From Microplitis mediator (lineage: Eukaryota; Arthropoda; Insecta; Hymenoptera; Braconidae), in contig NC_079978.1 in assembly GCF_029852145.1 (NCBI RefSeq), forward strand, positions 4,092,001 to 4,156,000: DNA of 64,000 nt, in the 5' to 3' direction. Below the pieces are notes generated by a model. It searched no databases, was not told the origin of the DNA, and saw only the letters and a program-made list of their open reading frames with translations. The position numbers were made by a program, and so were the translations under genes. The stretch's first letter is position 1, and each line of letters starts with the position of its first letter. This document shows positions 11,136-20,224 of the stretch, one piece after another.

Positions 11136-11921
11136 TTATTTATTATCATTACATAGCTTACAATTCATGATAAGAGGAATATCATTAAAAAATTCGTCAT
11201 AATCAATTGCTGTTGGTTTGTAATGTTGGTTGCAGCGTCTGTATCCAATAATATCCTTGTCATTCTGCATAATTAATGGTAATTTATTCCAAATTCGATC
11301 AATTTTATCTGAGGCACAGGTGATGATAAATTCTTTAGGAAACATTGCAATGTCATCTGTCTTCATATCTTGAATATTTTTCTTCAGTTTACAAAATATT
11401 TTTAAAGATCTTTCCAACGATGGATTTCCAGCGTAATTATTAATAAACCAATCTTTTAATTTCTTAACATTCTCTACTGCACACCAATAAACATTGTCAG
11501 ATTTATGATTACTACAAAAATTACAGTTGTAAATATCTCGCTTTTTTAATGGTGGGCAGTCAAAATTTTCTAAATCAATTATTGATATTTCTGTTGAATT
11601 AATAAAATTTTTTAACCAAAATTTTTTTTCGATTCCTTTGACGTAAATATACTGTTTATTTTCAATGAGTTTATCGATAACTTGCTTTAGACAATTATAA
11701 GGAACATTTCCAGCATTCCAAGGGATTTTATGACAGCTTTCAATTACCCATTTATTGATGCGCTGATAATTTCCTGATAAAGATTGCCAGGAATATGGTG
11801 GTTGAAACAATGCAGATGAAATTTCTTCGATATTTTGATTAATTGTAATTGAAGCTATTTCTTTTACTATAAAAGTTGATCCAGATTCTCTGAATCCTTG
11901 AACATCAAGGATGATCTCCAT
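11136..11921 (-). CDS. Exonuclease-like Polinton protein, left paralogue (diverged)
   Basis: A 261-residue protein clearly homologous to the gene at 23279-24085. The two share the N-terminal MEI-x2-D-x2-GF, the FxVKE(I/L)A strand, a PSLxxSL helix, the KLPLxMQ segment and GYxRCxxHY. The family opening (D-x-E-GF followed by a strand) and the mid-protein Cys-rich CNFC...CAVENV region suggest an RNase H-like DEDD nuclease fold, but that is inference. In this copy the expected second acidic residue is glutamine (D6-V-Q8), whereas the right copy has D6-F-E8. Cysteines and a histidine near the C-terminus (RCNQHY...CKLC) could bind zinc. The ATG follows a TATA and ATCAGT initiator by 23 bases. The gene is divergent from the polymerase and shares its upstream motif cluster. 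Confidence 0.75.
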   Translation of the reverse strand: MEIILDVQGFRESGSTFIVKEIASITINQNIEEISSALFQPPYSWQSLSGNYQRINKWVIESCHKIPWNAGNVPYNCLKQVIDKLIENKQYIYVKGIEKKFWLKNFINSTEISIIDLENFDCPPLKKRDIYNCNFCSNHKSDNVYWCAVENVKKLKDWFINNYAGNPSLERSLKIFCKLKKNIQDMKTDDIAMFPKEFIITCASDKIDRIWNKLPLIMQNDKDIIGYRRCNQHYKPTAIDYDEFFNDIPLIMNCKLCNDNK

Positions 11922-11940
11922 GATTGAAGTTTTAAGACAA

Positions 11941-11976
11941 ACTGATAAAAATGTTAAAGAAACAGTTGTTTTTATA
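11941..11976 (-). promoter_or_regulatory. TATA plus initiator of the left exonuclease-like gene
   Basis: On the minus strand TATAAAA (about 11970-11976) is followed about 30 bases later by ATCAGT (11941-11946). This is textbook arthropod spacing, and the ATG lies 20 bases beyond. Confidence 0.65.
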
Positions 11977-12030
11977 CAGTCAACCCCCTCTCTAAAAAGT
12001 ATCTATCACCTTTTTTTTATTTTTTCTAGG

Positions 12031-12165
12031 ACGTTCCAACTGCGTAGTTGACGACGTCATTTATTGCGCAGTTGAAATATTATGATTTTAGGTTAGAGTT
12101 GCATAAGAAAAGACGCAACTCGATGTTTCGAGAATGTTCCAACTGCGTAGTTGATGACGCAGTAG
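12031..12165. promoter_or_regulatory. Repeated CRE-like motif cluster between polymerase and exonuclease-like gene
   Basis: GTTCCAACTGCGTAGTTGA is repeated at about 12033 and 12135. Each copy is followed by GACG, the first as GACGACGTCAT. A shorter TTGCGCAGTTGAA copy lies between them. The same motif family recurs at 24188-24340 before the right paralogue. The TGACG core resembles CREB/ATF or AP-1 sites. Confidence 0.6.
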
Positions 12166-12171
12166 AAGTAG

Positions 12172-12208
12172 TATATAAGCCGAGTGCTCTGACCATACTG
12201 CATCAATT
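12172..12208 (+). promoter_or_regulatory. Core promoter of the DNA polymerase gene
   Basis: TATATAAG at 12172-12179 is followed about 28 bases later by GCATCAATT, a plausible initiator. This leaves a leader of roughly 170 bases before the ATG at 12373. Confidence 0.6.
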
Positions 12209-12372
12209 GTGAAGTACGAGCAACATCTCTACGAAACAAAAAGTCTTCCAATCATTAACGACGACTAGTTTAATAGTGAAGTGAGCTTATTAACTGTAAA
12301 ATAAGCTTTTTGGCTGTGAAGTACGCTTAGTACCAGTGAAGTACGCTGAGTAAGTGTGAAGTACGTTTAGAA
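12209..12372 (+). repeat. Repeated leader of the polymerase mRNA
   Basis: The leader is built from imperfect copies of (T/A)GTGAAGTACGCTTAGTA. Clear copies start near 12209, 12317, 12337 and 12355, with decayed ones near 12275 and 12293. The last copy ends at the start codon. Confidence 0.6.
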
Positions 12373-15300
12373 ATGGCTCAAAATCGTTTTATTGAGGCAC
12401 TTCAGAATTTGGTCAACTCTGTAGCCAACTCATTCAACGACCTTCGACGAGAGTCTGTGGATCCTGAATATTGTCAGAGATGTCATCAAGCGTGTGTTGA
12501 CACTATCAAATATTTCAACACTATCCTGCAAGATCCACAAAGCACAGTACAGGTTAGAAGGAGTGTCCAGGCAAGTATTGTAGTTTTGTGTTGGTATGCT
12601 GATCAATTTTTGAGAATCAGCGGTGAAGTTGTTGGCGGCGATTTGAGTACGCATAATCGTCACATTAAATGGCAAGACCTCGAGAATGCATTTGGAAATA
12701 ACATCAAGACTGGATCTGTTATTAATCGTGATCACACAGATCTGCGTTCATTTTTGAATGACTCTCGCACAGTAGTCTTTGAAAAAATTGAAGAAATGTT
12801 GAGAGATGTTGCAGGTCTTAAAGTAAGCGTTGAATTGTTTTGTAGATTTAAAAACGCTAAATCTGATACAATTCATGAAGAGACAAAGTCCTTCAATACA
12901 AAAAGCTGTGAAATCCTGCCTGCAACTTCTCTCAACGATTGGTATACTGACAAGGTATATGAGAAACTTTTGAGAAAAGTTGAAGAGTTTAACCAAAAAG
13001 ACTCTGGTTGGGCTTTGACAGAGATTAACAATTTGGTGATCACTATGTCAAAATATACTCCTCTCCGAGCAGGCGGCTCAACATACATACAGCTACCGAG
13101 GGACATCCAACTTAAGCATGCAGTACTCAACATTGAAAACTTCGATGACTACTGCTTCTTATGGTGTGTGACTGCTGCCCTTTATCCTTGTGAGTGGGGA
13201 AATCATTCTGAAAGAGTAACATCATATCCTCACTTCAGCTCAGTGCTGTCCTATGAAGGTATAAAATTTCCCATTTCTCTCAAAGATATACCGAAATTTG
13301 AAAAATTAAATGATTTGACTATTAATGTTTATGGTATTGAATCTGAATTTACGAGAAAAAACTCATCAAAAAGCAAAATAATTCCGTTATACTTAAGTCA
13401 TCTTAAGTCTGATGGTAAAGTAATTCATCTTCTGATGATAAATCAAAAAGCAAACGTAAATACTTCTGATATAAAAAATTTTGAACCTAGATTTCACTTT
13501 GCTTTGATCAAAGATCTTTCTAGGCTAGTCAAATCTCAAATATCCGATTCACATGGTAAATTATTTTTCTGTGATAGATGTTTGAACCATTTTAAATTAG
13601 AGCACTCTTACGAAAACCACAGAGCTGATTGTTACAAAACAAATAAAGTTCGTATGACATTCCCAAATGAAAAAAACCGAATTTTGAAATTTAAAAACTA
13701 TAAAAATAAAGACACAGTACCCTTTGTTATGTACGCAGATTTAGAATGTATACTTGTGCCCCAAGGAGATGATGAAACACAAAAGCACGTTCCACACAGT
13801 GTTGCTTTTTATCGCCATTGTAGTTATGACCCAAGTTTATGTAAATTTGAAATTAACCGTTCACCAACGTGTATTGAGTGGTTCGTAAAAAAACTTGAAA
13901 GTTTAGCTATCGAGGTAGAACACTACTTAAAAAATCCAATACATATGAAACCACTTACAAAGCAGCAACAAGAAAACCATGATCAGGCAACTGTTTGTCA
14001 CATTTGCGAGAAGCCAATAACTTCAAATACAGATAAATGTTATGATCATTGTCACTTTACCGGTAATTATCGCGGTCCTGCTCACATATCTTGCAACGTC
14101 AACTACCAAAAATCTCATACAATCCCTGTAGTTTTCCACAATTTATCCGGTTATGACGCCCATTTTTTAATTCGATCACTAGCTACAGTTTTTCAAGGTA
14201 AAGTGCAGTTATTACCTATTAACAAGGAACGCTACATATCTTTCACAAAATTTGTTGAAAATACATCAGTTTCCTTACGATTTATAGATTCATTCAGATT
14301 CATGGCATCTAGTCTAGAAAAATTATCTTCTTTCCTGAGTGACGATGACAAACAGATAACCAAATTGCACTATCCTGATACCGAACAGTTTAAACTAGTC
14401 ACTCGAAAAGGTGTATTCCCATATGAATACATTGACAGCATTGAAAAACTAGATGACAAGCAGTTGCCTGGTAAAGACGCATTTTATTCTAAATTAAGTA
14501 ATGATAGTATTTCCGATGACGATTACCTTTTCGCTCAATCAGTTTGGAACAAATTCAAAATCAGCAGTCTTGGGGAGTACTCAGATTTGTATCTTAAAAC
14601 TGATGTACTCCTTTTAGCTGACGTCTTTGAGAACTTCCGTAGTAGCTGCTTTAAGACTTACAGTTTAGATCCACTGCATTACCACACAGTTCCCGGATTA
14701 TCTCATGATGCAATGTTAAAGCACACTGGTGTTGAACTTGAACTGCTTACTGATCCTGAAATGGTGCTTTTCATAGAGAAAGGCATCAGAGGAGGGGTTT
14801 CACAGTGTACAAATCGATATGCTGCATCAAACAACCGTTATATGGGTAAAGACTTTGATCCAAGCAAAGCAGAATCATACTTGATGTATTATGATGTAAA
14901 TAATTTGTATGGTGCGGCAATGAGTATGCCGTTACCGCAAGACTCATTCGAGTGGGTTGAGAATGTAACTGATGTAAATAGTTTATTATATGATGATGAT
15001 GACAGTGTAGGTTACATATTAGAGGTAGACTTAGACTACCCAGAAGAGTTGCATGAACTGCACAAAGACTTACCTTTATGTCCTGAGCATTTCGTGCCAC
15101 CGGGTAGCAAATACTCAAAACTATCAACCACTCTCTACAATAAGAAAAATTATGTCATACATATAAAAAATCTACAACAATGTTTAGAACTAGGGTTAAG
15201 ACTAGTTAAAATCAACCGCGTCCTACGTTTCAAGCAGTCAACATGGCTTAAATCATACATTGATAAGAATACAGACTGTAGAAAAGCAGCTAAAAATGAG

Positions 15301-16094
15301 TTTGAAAAAAACTTTTTTAAACTGATGAATAATGCAGTCTTTGGTAAGACTATGGAAAATGTTCGGAAATATCAAGATATTCAATTGATAACTAGATGGG
15401 ATGGTCGCTATGGCGCTTCAGATCTAATATGTAAACCGAACTTCCATAGTCTTACCATTTTTGATGAAGACATGGTTATTATACAGCTGAAAAAAGCGAA
15501 AGTGTGCTTCAATAAACCTATTTATGTAGGATTTTCAATTTTGGATTTATCTAAAACCTTTATATACGATTTTCACTATAATTATGTAAAAAAGACGTTT
15601 AAAAATAGTGATTCAAAACTCATGTACACAGACACTGATAGCTTGATATATCATTTTACTGTACCGGATATCTATGAAATCATCAAACGTGATATTGTCA
15701 AGTTTGATACCTCTGATTACCCACCTCTTAACGCTTACAACATGCCACTAGTCAACAAAAAAGTCCCAGGCTTGATGAAGGATGAAAATAATGGTCAAAT
15801 CATGACGGAATTTGCTGGGCTTAGAGCTAAATTGTATGCATTTAAAACGCTCAACAGCGACAAGCCGAAAAAACGTGCAAAGGGGGTTAAAGGTCCTACT
15901 TTACGCTCTATCACGTTTGATGATTTCAAACAGTGTCTCTATGACCATGTCAATCTTACCAAGCATCAATATCTAATAAAAAGTGAAAAACATGAGGTAA
16001 AAACGATCAGACAGGACAAACTAGCACTGAGCTGGAGTGATGATAAGCGACAGCTAATTGATGGCAGCACAGATACCCTACCCTGGGGATATTC

Positions 16095-16126
<32 letters not shown>

Positions 16127-16170
16127 CTATGGATGATGGAAAAGTCATAAAGAAAAGAAAATTATTGTAA
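12373..16170 (+). CDS. polB: Family B DNA polymerase of the Polinton (protein-primed type)
   Basis: A 1265-residue polymerase that replicates the element, by family analogy through protein priming. The exonuclease motifs are D456-L-E458, N-L-S-G-Y594-D595 and Y740xxxD744. The polymerase motifs are D841-x3-L-Y, K983-L-M-N-N-x-V-F-G-K, and Y1085-T-D-T-D-S with metal-binding D1087 and D1089. Between the first two exonuclease motifs, residues 542-580 form a treble-clef/endonuclease VII-like insertion (CHIC...DHCH...CN). The N-terminal extension has a DDYCFLW segment (C261), a later HFALIKDLSRL, and a zinc-finger-like CDRC...H...C, an arrangement recalling a papain-like fold. A run of 11 threonines precedes the basic C-terminus KKRKLL, a possible nuclear signal. 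The frame is intact throughout. Confidence 0.97.
16094..16127 (+). repeat. (CAA)n microsatellite inside polB
   Basis: A pure trinucleotide repeat coding for threonines 1242-1252 near the polymerase C-terminus, beyond all catalytic motifs. Its length is likely to vary between copies. Confidence 0.85.
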
Positions 16171-16219
16171 ATAATAATTAGACTTAAGTTTGTAAATAAT
16201 TAGTTTTAAGGCTTTTGTA

Positions 16220-16262
16220 AATAAAGAATACATATAAATAATGTGAAAAATTTTTGTTTATT
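16220..16262. terminator. Convergent poly(A) signals of polB and integrase
   Basis: AATAAA at 16220-16225 serves polB. On the opposite strand AATAAA at 16262-16257 overlaps the integrase stop codon (TAA at 16263-16261). Confidence 0.6.
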
Positions 16263-17190
16263 ACATATCAGATTTATTAATCCAGCTGTTGTGGGAGCTA
16301 TCGAAGCCGAGCCACTTTACATAAACCTTATTACCACGGGTCTTTATGATTTTTTCTACTAAATAGATGTCTGGATACTTGACTTTGTTGAGTTCTTCGG
16401 GGTAAAATCCACCCTCAATTGGCTTATCCTGATAGTCAACGAGCCTGTACGTTGTTGGATTTGTATTCTGCACTGCCTTGATTGTAAAAATTTCTGTTGT
16501 CCAATTTGGTGTATAACCTTTTTCAAAAATGTGTTTGTACTTGCTGATTCGAACTTTGTCTCCAACTTTGAATTTTTTCTTTTGTGCTTGCTGTTGGGCT
16601 TGAAGTGGCTGGTAGATTTGTTTCAACAGTTGTTTTTCATTAGCAGCAGTGACATCAGCAGGTTTCATTTTGATTGTTTGATGCTTGGAGTTGTTGTAAC
16701 TATTGATTAGATCTTCAAGTATATCAATCCATTTATAGGTACCACGTGCAGAAAATTCACGCCACATTTTATTTTTAAGTGTTCGATTAAAACGTTCACA
16801 TATCGATGCCTTCAAGTTGCTGAATGTCGAGTACATTTTGATATTTTTGTGCTTCATAAGATTCATAAATTCTTTGTTGTAAAACTCTTTGCCTTGATCA
16901 ACATGCAGATTTTTGGGAACACGTCCTTGTTGAAATATAGATTTCATTGCACTAGTGACATCACTACCACTTTTGTTTTTAATCGGAACAGCCCAGGCTT
17001 ACTTTGAAAAAATGTCTATGACAGTCAGCAGATACTTATATCCTTTATTTGATGTTGCGTAAGGTATCATTTCAACTAAATCAGCTTGCCAAGTCTCATC
17101 AAGTCCTCGAATGTCAACATGACGACGTTGGTAATTTCTACGTGCTGGTTTGTGAAGCTCATACGCTATTATCGCTTTTTTGTCCTCCAT
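16261..17190 (-). pseudogene. Polinton chromodomain integrase, broken by one in-frame stop
   Basis: A retroviral-type DDE integrase that would insert the element into host DNA. From the ATG at 17190 the frame has 309 codons. Codon 64 (16999-17001) is TAA, just after the DIFSK strand. There is no frameshift, and the frame is otherwise open on both sides. D37 lies before the break, and D98 and E132 after it, in the contexts QADL, HVDQGKEF and ERFNRT. An SH3-like segment (KVGDKVRI) follows. The C-terminus is a chromodomain (YLVEKII...YVKWLGF...SWI), as in other Polinton integrases and thought to guide target choice. The usual N-terminal zinc module is not evident. The stop most likely inactivates this copy, unless it is read through. 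The 5' end overlaps the fibre-like gene by 32 bases. Confidence 0.88.
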
Positions 17191-17557
17191 TGTCAAGAAC
17201 TTTTCCTTCCAATTCTGTGATTCGTTGTGTATTACGAGTCTTTTGTCGCTTTGCTTTCAGAATATCCAGCTCTGACTCCAATGTTGCTATTTGAGCATGC
17301 AAATGTGAAATGAGTACTGACTGATCATTCCTTATGTTATTATACATTTTGGATAATTCTTTGTGTATGAAATCACGTATGAATTGCACTGATGCTGCAT
17401 CATTATCATCTGTAGGATTTCCTAGATTGCATAATCTTTTATGCTCAATATCAAAGTGCCCATCAGCTGTTATAATAAATCCTCTGCCTGCTGGACCTGG
17501 AGGACCTCTTTTCATAGCACTAGTGTCCAATGGACGTCCAAATATATCGATACTCAT
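17159..17557 (-). CDS. Fibre-like Polinton protein with collagen-type triplets and coiled coil
   Basis: A 132-residue protein beginning MSIDIFGRPL. Residues 17-24 are RGPPGPAG, two Gly-Pro-x triplets. The next segment (FDIEHKRLCNLGNPTDDNDAASVQFI) has the KRLxNxxxPxDxxDA pattern common in viral and phage fibre/collar proteins. The rest (about residues 70-125) is a predicted heptad-rich helix (HAQIATLESELDILKAK, then ITELEGK), suggesting a trimeric coiled coil. A role as a short spike or fibre on the penton is likely but inferred. It lies in a minus-strand series with ATPase, a conserved protein and integrase, and overlaps the integrase start. Confidence 0.7.
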   Translation of the reverse strand: MSIDIFGRPLDTSAMKRGPPGPAGRGFIITADGHFDIEHKRLCNLGNPTDDNDAASVQFIRDFIHKELSKMYNNIRNDQSVLISHLHAQIATLESELDILKAKRQKTRNTQRITELEGKVLDNGGQKSDNSV

Positions 17558-17616
17558 GTTGCTCTGTCCACTTCAACGATCACCAAGTAAATGACAAAAT
17601 ATTCTTGAACGTCCTG

Positions 17617-18555
17617 CTAATAAATTATTCCTGCTTCTCGCAATTCTTCAATAATTGAGATAATTTCATTGGTATGTTTTTGATTCCCAGCTGCTTGCGA
17701 TGCCATAAGTAAACGAAGACGTTCTACTAGTTCATTCGGATCATCCCAATAGACGTAATCCATATGTGCTTTCTTCTTTTTTGCAATCATAAGTCGAGGT
17801 AATCCTTTACCTTTCAGTGACTTTGTATGTTTAACAAGAAAATCAGCGATATACTTATTATACTTGGGAGTTGAGTCTTCATAAAGACTGCCATCTGGAT
17901 TATAATTTTTTCTGTGTGTATTTGTTCTCATGATAATTTCAAGATATTTATTTTTATCGTCTTGCGTGACAATCACATCATCAGGTGATTTTTTGAATAA
18001 TAATTCTAATAAGCCAGGAGTCGTTGGGTAGTCTTTGTTTTTAATATTAATTGTACTATCGTGAAAAGTTATTTGAGAATCACCGATATAAAAATCATTG
18101 TAACGTCGACGAACACCATATCTCATATCTATCCCTTTACTTTTTCTGTATACTTTAGCTAGATACGATTTTATTGAACTACTTGATTTAGCGGGAGTGC
18201 TAGATGCTGTAGGAGATATTTCTGTTTCTCCAAGAGTCCTGCTACTTTCTTCAGCATCGTCAGAGATTAAGCTATTATAATCACTTGCACTGTCATCTTC
18301 CGTATCAATGTTTAAGGTGGGATTTTCGTTTTTCACTTCTTTTTCTTCTTCTTTGACTTTTTGCTTGATTTTTTGTTTTGAAGACTCAACCAGACTTTGT
18401 AAAGGCGTAACAATAGGCTTAAATATTTCACCCATTGCTTTTTCAGTTGTGTCTTGACCCAATTTAAGCATTTTGTGCTTTCGTCGGATGGCATCACTAG
18501 CCTGAGATATTTGATGTAAAACATCTCTTTGCTTTGAAATTTCGGCAGTCTTCAT
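17617..18555 (-). CDS. Conserved Polinton protein of unknown function (312 residues)
   Basis: The N-terminal helical part (residues 1-75) is highly charged and ends in KVKEEEKEVKNE. A low-complexity Asp/Ser-rich linker (about 80-130) follows. The C-terminal half contains RYNDFYIGDSQITF, TTPGLLELLFKK, a YLEIIMRTNTH segment and a conserved tail (YWDDPNELVERLRLL...IIEELREAGI). I recall proteins with this GDS...GLxELL...TNxH layout and tail from animal Polintons, where they are conserved but uncharacterised. The position between ATPase and fibre-like gene suggests a virion or morphogenesis role. It lies 52 bases downstream of the ATPase stop. A start 6 bases after TTTCGGCAGTC-type sequence is not decisive; the ATG at 18555 is the first available. 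Confidence 0.75.
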   Translation of the reverse strand: MKTAEISKQRDVLHQISQASDAIRRKHKMLKLGQDTTEKAMGEIFKPIVTPLQSLVESSKQKIKQKVKEEEKEVKNENPTLNIDTEDDSASDYNSLISDDAEESSRTLGETEISPTASSTPAKSSSSIKSYLAKVYRKSKGIDMRYGVRRRYNDFYIGDSQITFHDSTINIKNKDYPTTPGLLELLFKKSPDDVIVTQDDKNKYLEIIMRTNTHRKNYNPDGSLYEDSTPKYNKYIADFLVKHTKSLKGKGLPRLMIAKKKKAHMDYVYWDDPNELVERLRLLMASQAAGNQKHTNEIISIIEELREAGIIY

Positions 18556-18607
18556 GTTGACATATTAAAGTTCACTATATCTCTGATTAATATTTACCAA
18601 GTACAAG

Positions 18608-19309
18608 TCAATTTATACTAATAAAACAGTCAAATCCTTTTCTATATCTTCCACTATTGAGCTCACTGTCTTTGTCAATCACTACAAAACCATATTTGTC
18701 ATCATTCCAGCATGCTGAGCACAAGTCTTTAAATGAATTGTATGGCATGTCAGTATTCACATGGTCATCATACAGATGTTTCAGATTCATTTCATCTTGA
18801 CGAAAGAGAACTAGAAAATTTGCATTGTCACGGATCAAATGTTTTGGAATACGTGTGTAAGTTTGGCAGAGATAAAAACTATCTATGTTTTTGTGTCGAC
18901 CCATACAAAAGTATGCTCTGATATGATCTTGTTTCTCACACGCAACATCGTCAAATATCATGAGGGAGTTTGGTCTTGCATTCTCAGGTTTTACTACTTC
19001 TTCATGTTCATTAAATGGAAAAAAACCGATACCTTCTATTGGTTTTAGTAGTGATTCTAAAAATTTGTACTTTGGTTGATTGAGAGATTTTGAATAAAGG
19101 TAAATGTTGTCAAATCTCAAACCATTGGGATGAATAATAAGTGAGAGCAGAGCATTTGTCTTTCCACAATTTGATGGGCCACAAAAAATAGCACGTACAC
19201 TGTTTGGCAACAAAGCACCATGCCTTTTAATCTTCTTCAAACCTGTACCGTGAACAATTTGATCAAAGTCAATTACTGGCAACTCGGCAGCCTGCTTCTT
19301 GAATTCCAT
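18608..19309 (-). CDS. Genome-packaging ATPase (A32/FtsK-HerA type)
   Basis: A 233-residue P-loop ATPase that by family analogy drives DNA into the capsid. The Walker A motif is GPSNCGKT at residues 44-51. Walker B is LMIFDD at 116-121. An arginine-containing helix with CMGRHKNIDSFYLCQTY follows, as in the Polinton and adintovirus ATPases. The length is normal for the family. It is the first gene of a minus-strand cluster and shares a 93-base divergent promoter with the phospholipase gene. Confidence 0.93.
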   Translation of the reverse strand: MEFKKQAAELPVIDFDQIVHGTGLKKIKRHGALLPNSVRAIFCGPSNCGKTNALLSLIIHPNGLRFDNIYLYSKSLNQPKYKFLESLLKPIEGIGFFPFNEHEEVVKPENARPNSLMIFDDVACEKQDHIRAYFCMGRHKNIDSFYLCQTYTRIPKHLIRDNANFLVLFRQDEMNLKHLYDDHVNTDMPYNSFKDLCSACWNDDKYGFVVIDKDSELNSGRYRKGFDCFISIN

Positions 19310-19317
19310 GTTGATCG

Positions 19318-19390
19318 TTCACTGACCTACTAGTGACTTAACCGCTCAGACTATAAGTACCAGGTTTTATATCATTTTGTCATCAGTCAT
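19318..19390. promoter_or_regulatory. Divergent promoter between ATPase and phospholipase genes
   Basis: On the plus strand TATAAGTA (19352-19359) and ATCAGTC (TCAGT at 19383-19387) are 31 bases apart. On the minus strand ATATAAAA (19373-19366) is followed by GGTCAGTG near 19321. Neither the CRE-like motif nor the leader repeats seen at the polymerase gene are present. Confidence 0.6.
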
Positions 19391-19402
19391 AATGCTACTG
19401 CG

Positions 19403-20224
19403 ATGGAGAGCAGATGTATAAAAGCTCAAGGTAAAGGTATCGTTAACAGTATCATCAATAAACTACCGTTTGAACTACACATACCTGGATACCAGTACTG
19501 TGGGCCGGGCACAAAATTACTTAAAAGATTAGCTCGTGGTGATCCCGGTATCAATCCTCTGGACGCAGCGTGTAAAGAACACGATATTGCATACTCGAAT
19601 AATCGTGAAAACTTGGAAGCACGTCACGAGGCTGATAAAATACTTGCTGAAAAAGCGTGGCAACGATTTCAAGCCGTGGACGCTGGTATTGGTGAAAAAG
19701 CTGCTGCTTGGAGTGTGAACACAATCATGAAGGTGAAAAAAAGATTTGGAATGGGGGCAAAGAAGAGAAAAACCAGCAAGAAGTCAAAAATAGCGCTGAG
19801 GCAAGTTATCTCAGCAGCTAAAAATTCTATGCATACTGGCGGTGATCCTATTAAAACAGCACTGAAAAGTGCTCGTCAAACTGTTAAGAAATCTGGTGGA
19901 AAAAAAAATATCAGACTGCCACGAATTTTACCAGTCCCATCTAAAACTGGTGGTGCCCTACCATTTTTAATACCACTATTTGCTGGCCTGAGTGCAACAG
20001 GAGCTTTGGCTGGTGGTGCTGCTGGTATAGCAAAAGCTGTCAACGATGCAAATGCTGCTAAAAGAAAATTAGAAGAGAGCAAGCGTCATAATTTAAAAAT
20101 GGAAGAGTTAGCTATGGGTAAAGGCTTGTACTTGAAACCTTACAGAAAAGGTATGGGTCTGTATTTAGATCCTTATCACCGAGTAGGCAGAGGACAAAAA
20201 AAGATAAAACAAAAAAACAATTAA
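19403..20224 (+). CDS. Phospholipase A2 / virion core protein
   Basis: A 273-residue protein. Residues 28-65 form a parvovirus-type secreted phospholipase A2 core: calcium loop YCGPGT (32-37) and the C57-x2-H60-D61 catalytic helix with Y64. In parvoviruses this domain breaches endosomal membranes, and adintoviruses are reported to carry a similar one. A long Lys/Arg-rich middle (KKRKTSKKSK...) could bind DNA. A hydrophobic Gly/Ala segment (about 190-215, FLIPLFAGLSATGALAGG) follows. The tail has two KG-x-GLYL-x-PY units. This resembles adenoviral core/pX- or pVI-like precursors processed by the protease. The stop is 6 bases after an A_AAA_AAC heptamer that leads into the protease frame. Confidence 0.9.
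   Translation: MESRCIKAQGKGIVNSIINKLPFELHIPGYQYCGPGTKLLKRLARGDPGINPLDAACKEHDIAYSNNRENLEARHEADKILAEKAWQRFQAVDAGIGEKAAAWSVNTIMKVKKRFGMGAKKRKTSKKSKIALRQVISAAKNSMHTGGDPIKTALKSARQTVKKSGGKKNIRLPRILPVPSKTGGALPFLIPLFAGLSATGALAGGAAGIAKAVNDANAAKRKLEESKRHNLKMEELAMGKGLYLKPYRKGMGLYLDPYHRVGRGQKKIKQKNN
20212..20218 (+). promoter_or_regulatory. Candidate -1 ribosomal frameshift site (A_AAA_AAC)
   Basis: The heptamer is in the correct register: codons AAA (20213) and AAC (20216) of the phospholipase gene, preceded by A. The zero-frame stop TAA follows at 20222. A -1 slip enters exactly the protease frame, which is open from 20122 to 20583 and has no ATG before its conserved N-terminal region. I see no clear downstream stem-loop or pseudoknot by eye. 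Confidence 0.55.

Noticed and set aside
14786..15127. Antisense frame within polB
   Set aside because: Shadow of the polymerase gene; no independent promoter or protein character.
16261..17190. Integrase as part of a retrovirus or LTR retrotransposon
   Set aside because: No reverse transcriptase, gag or LTRs. The chromodomain and the neighbouring polB and capsid genes fit a Polinton.
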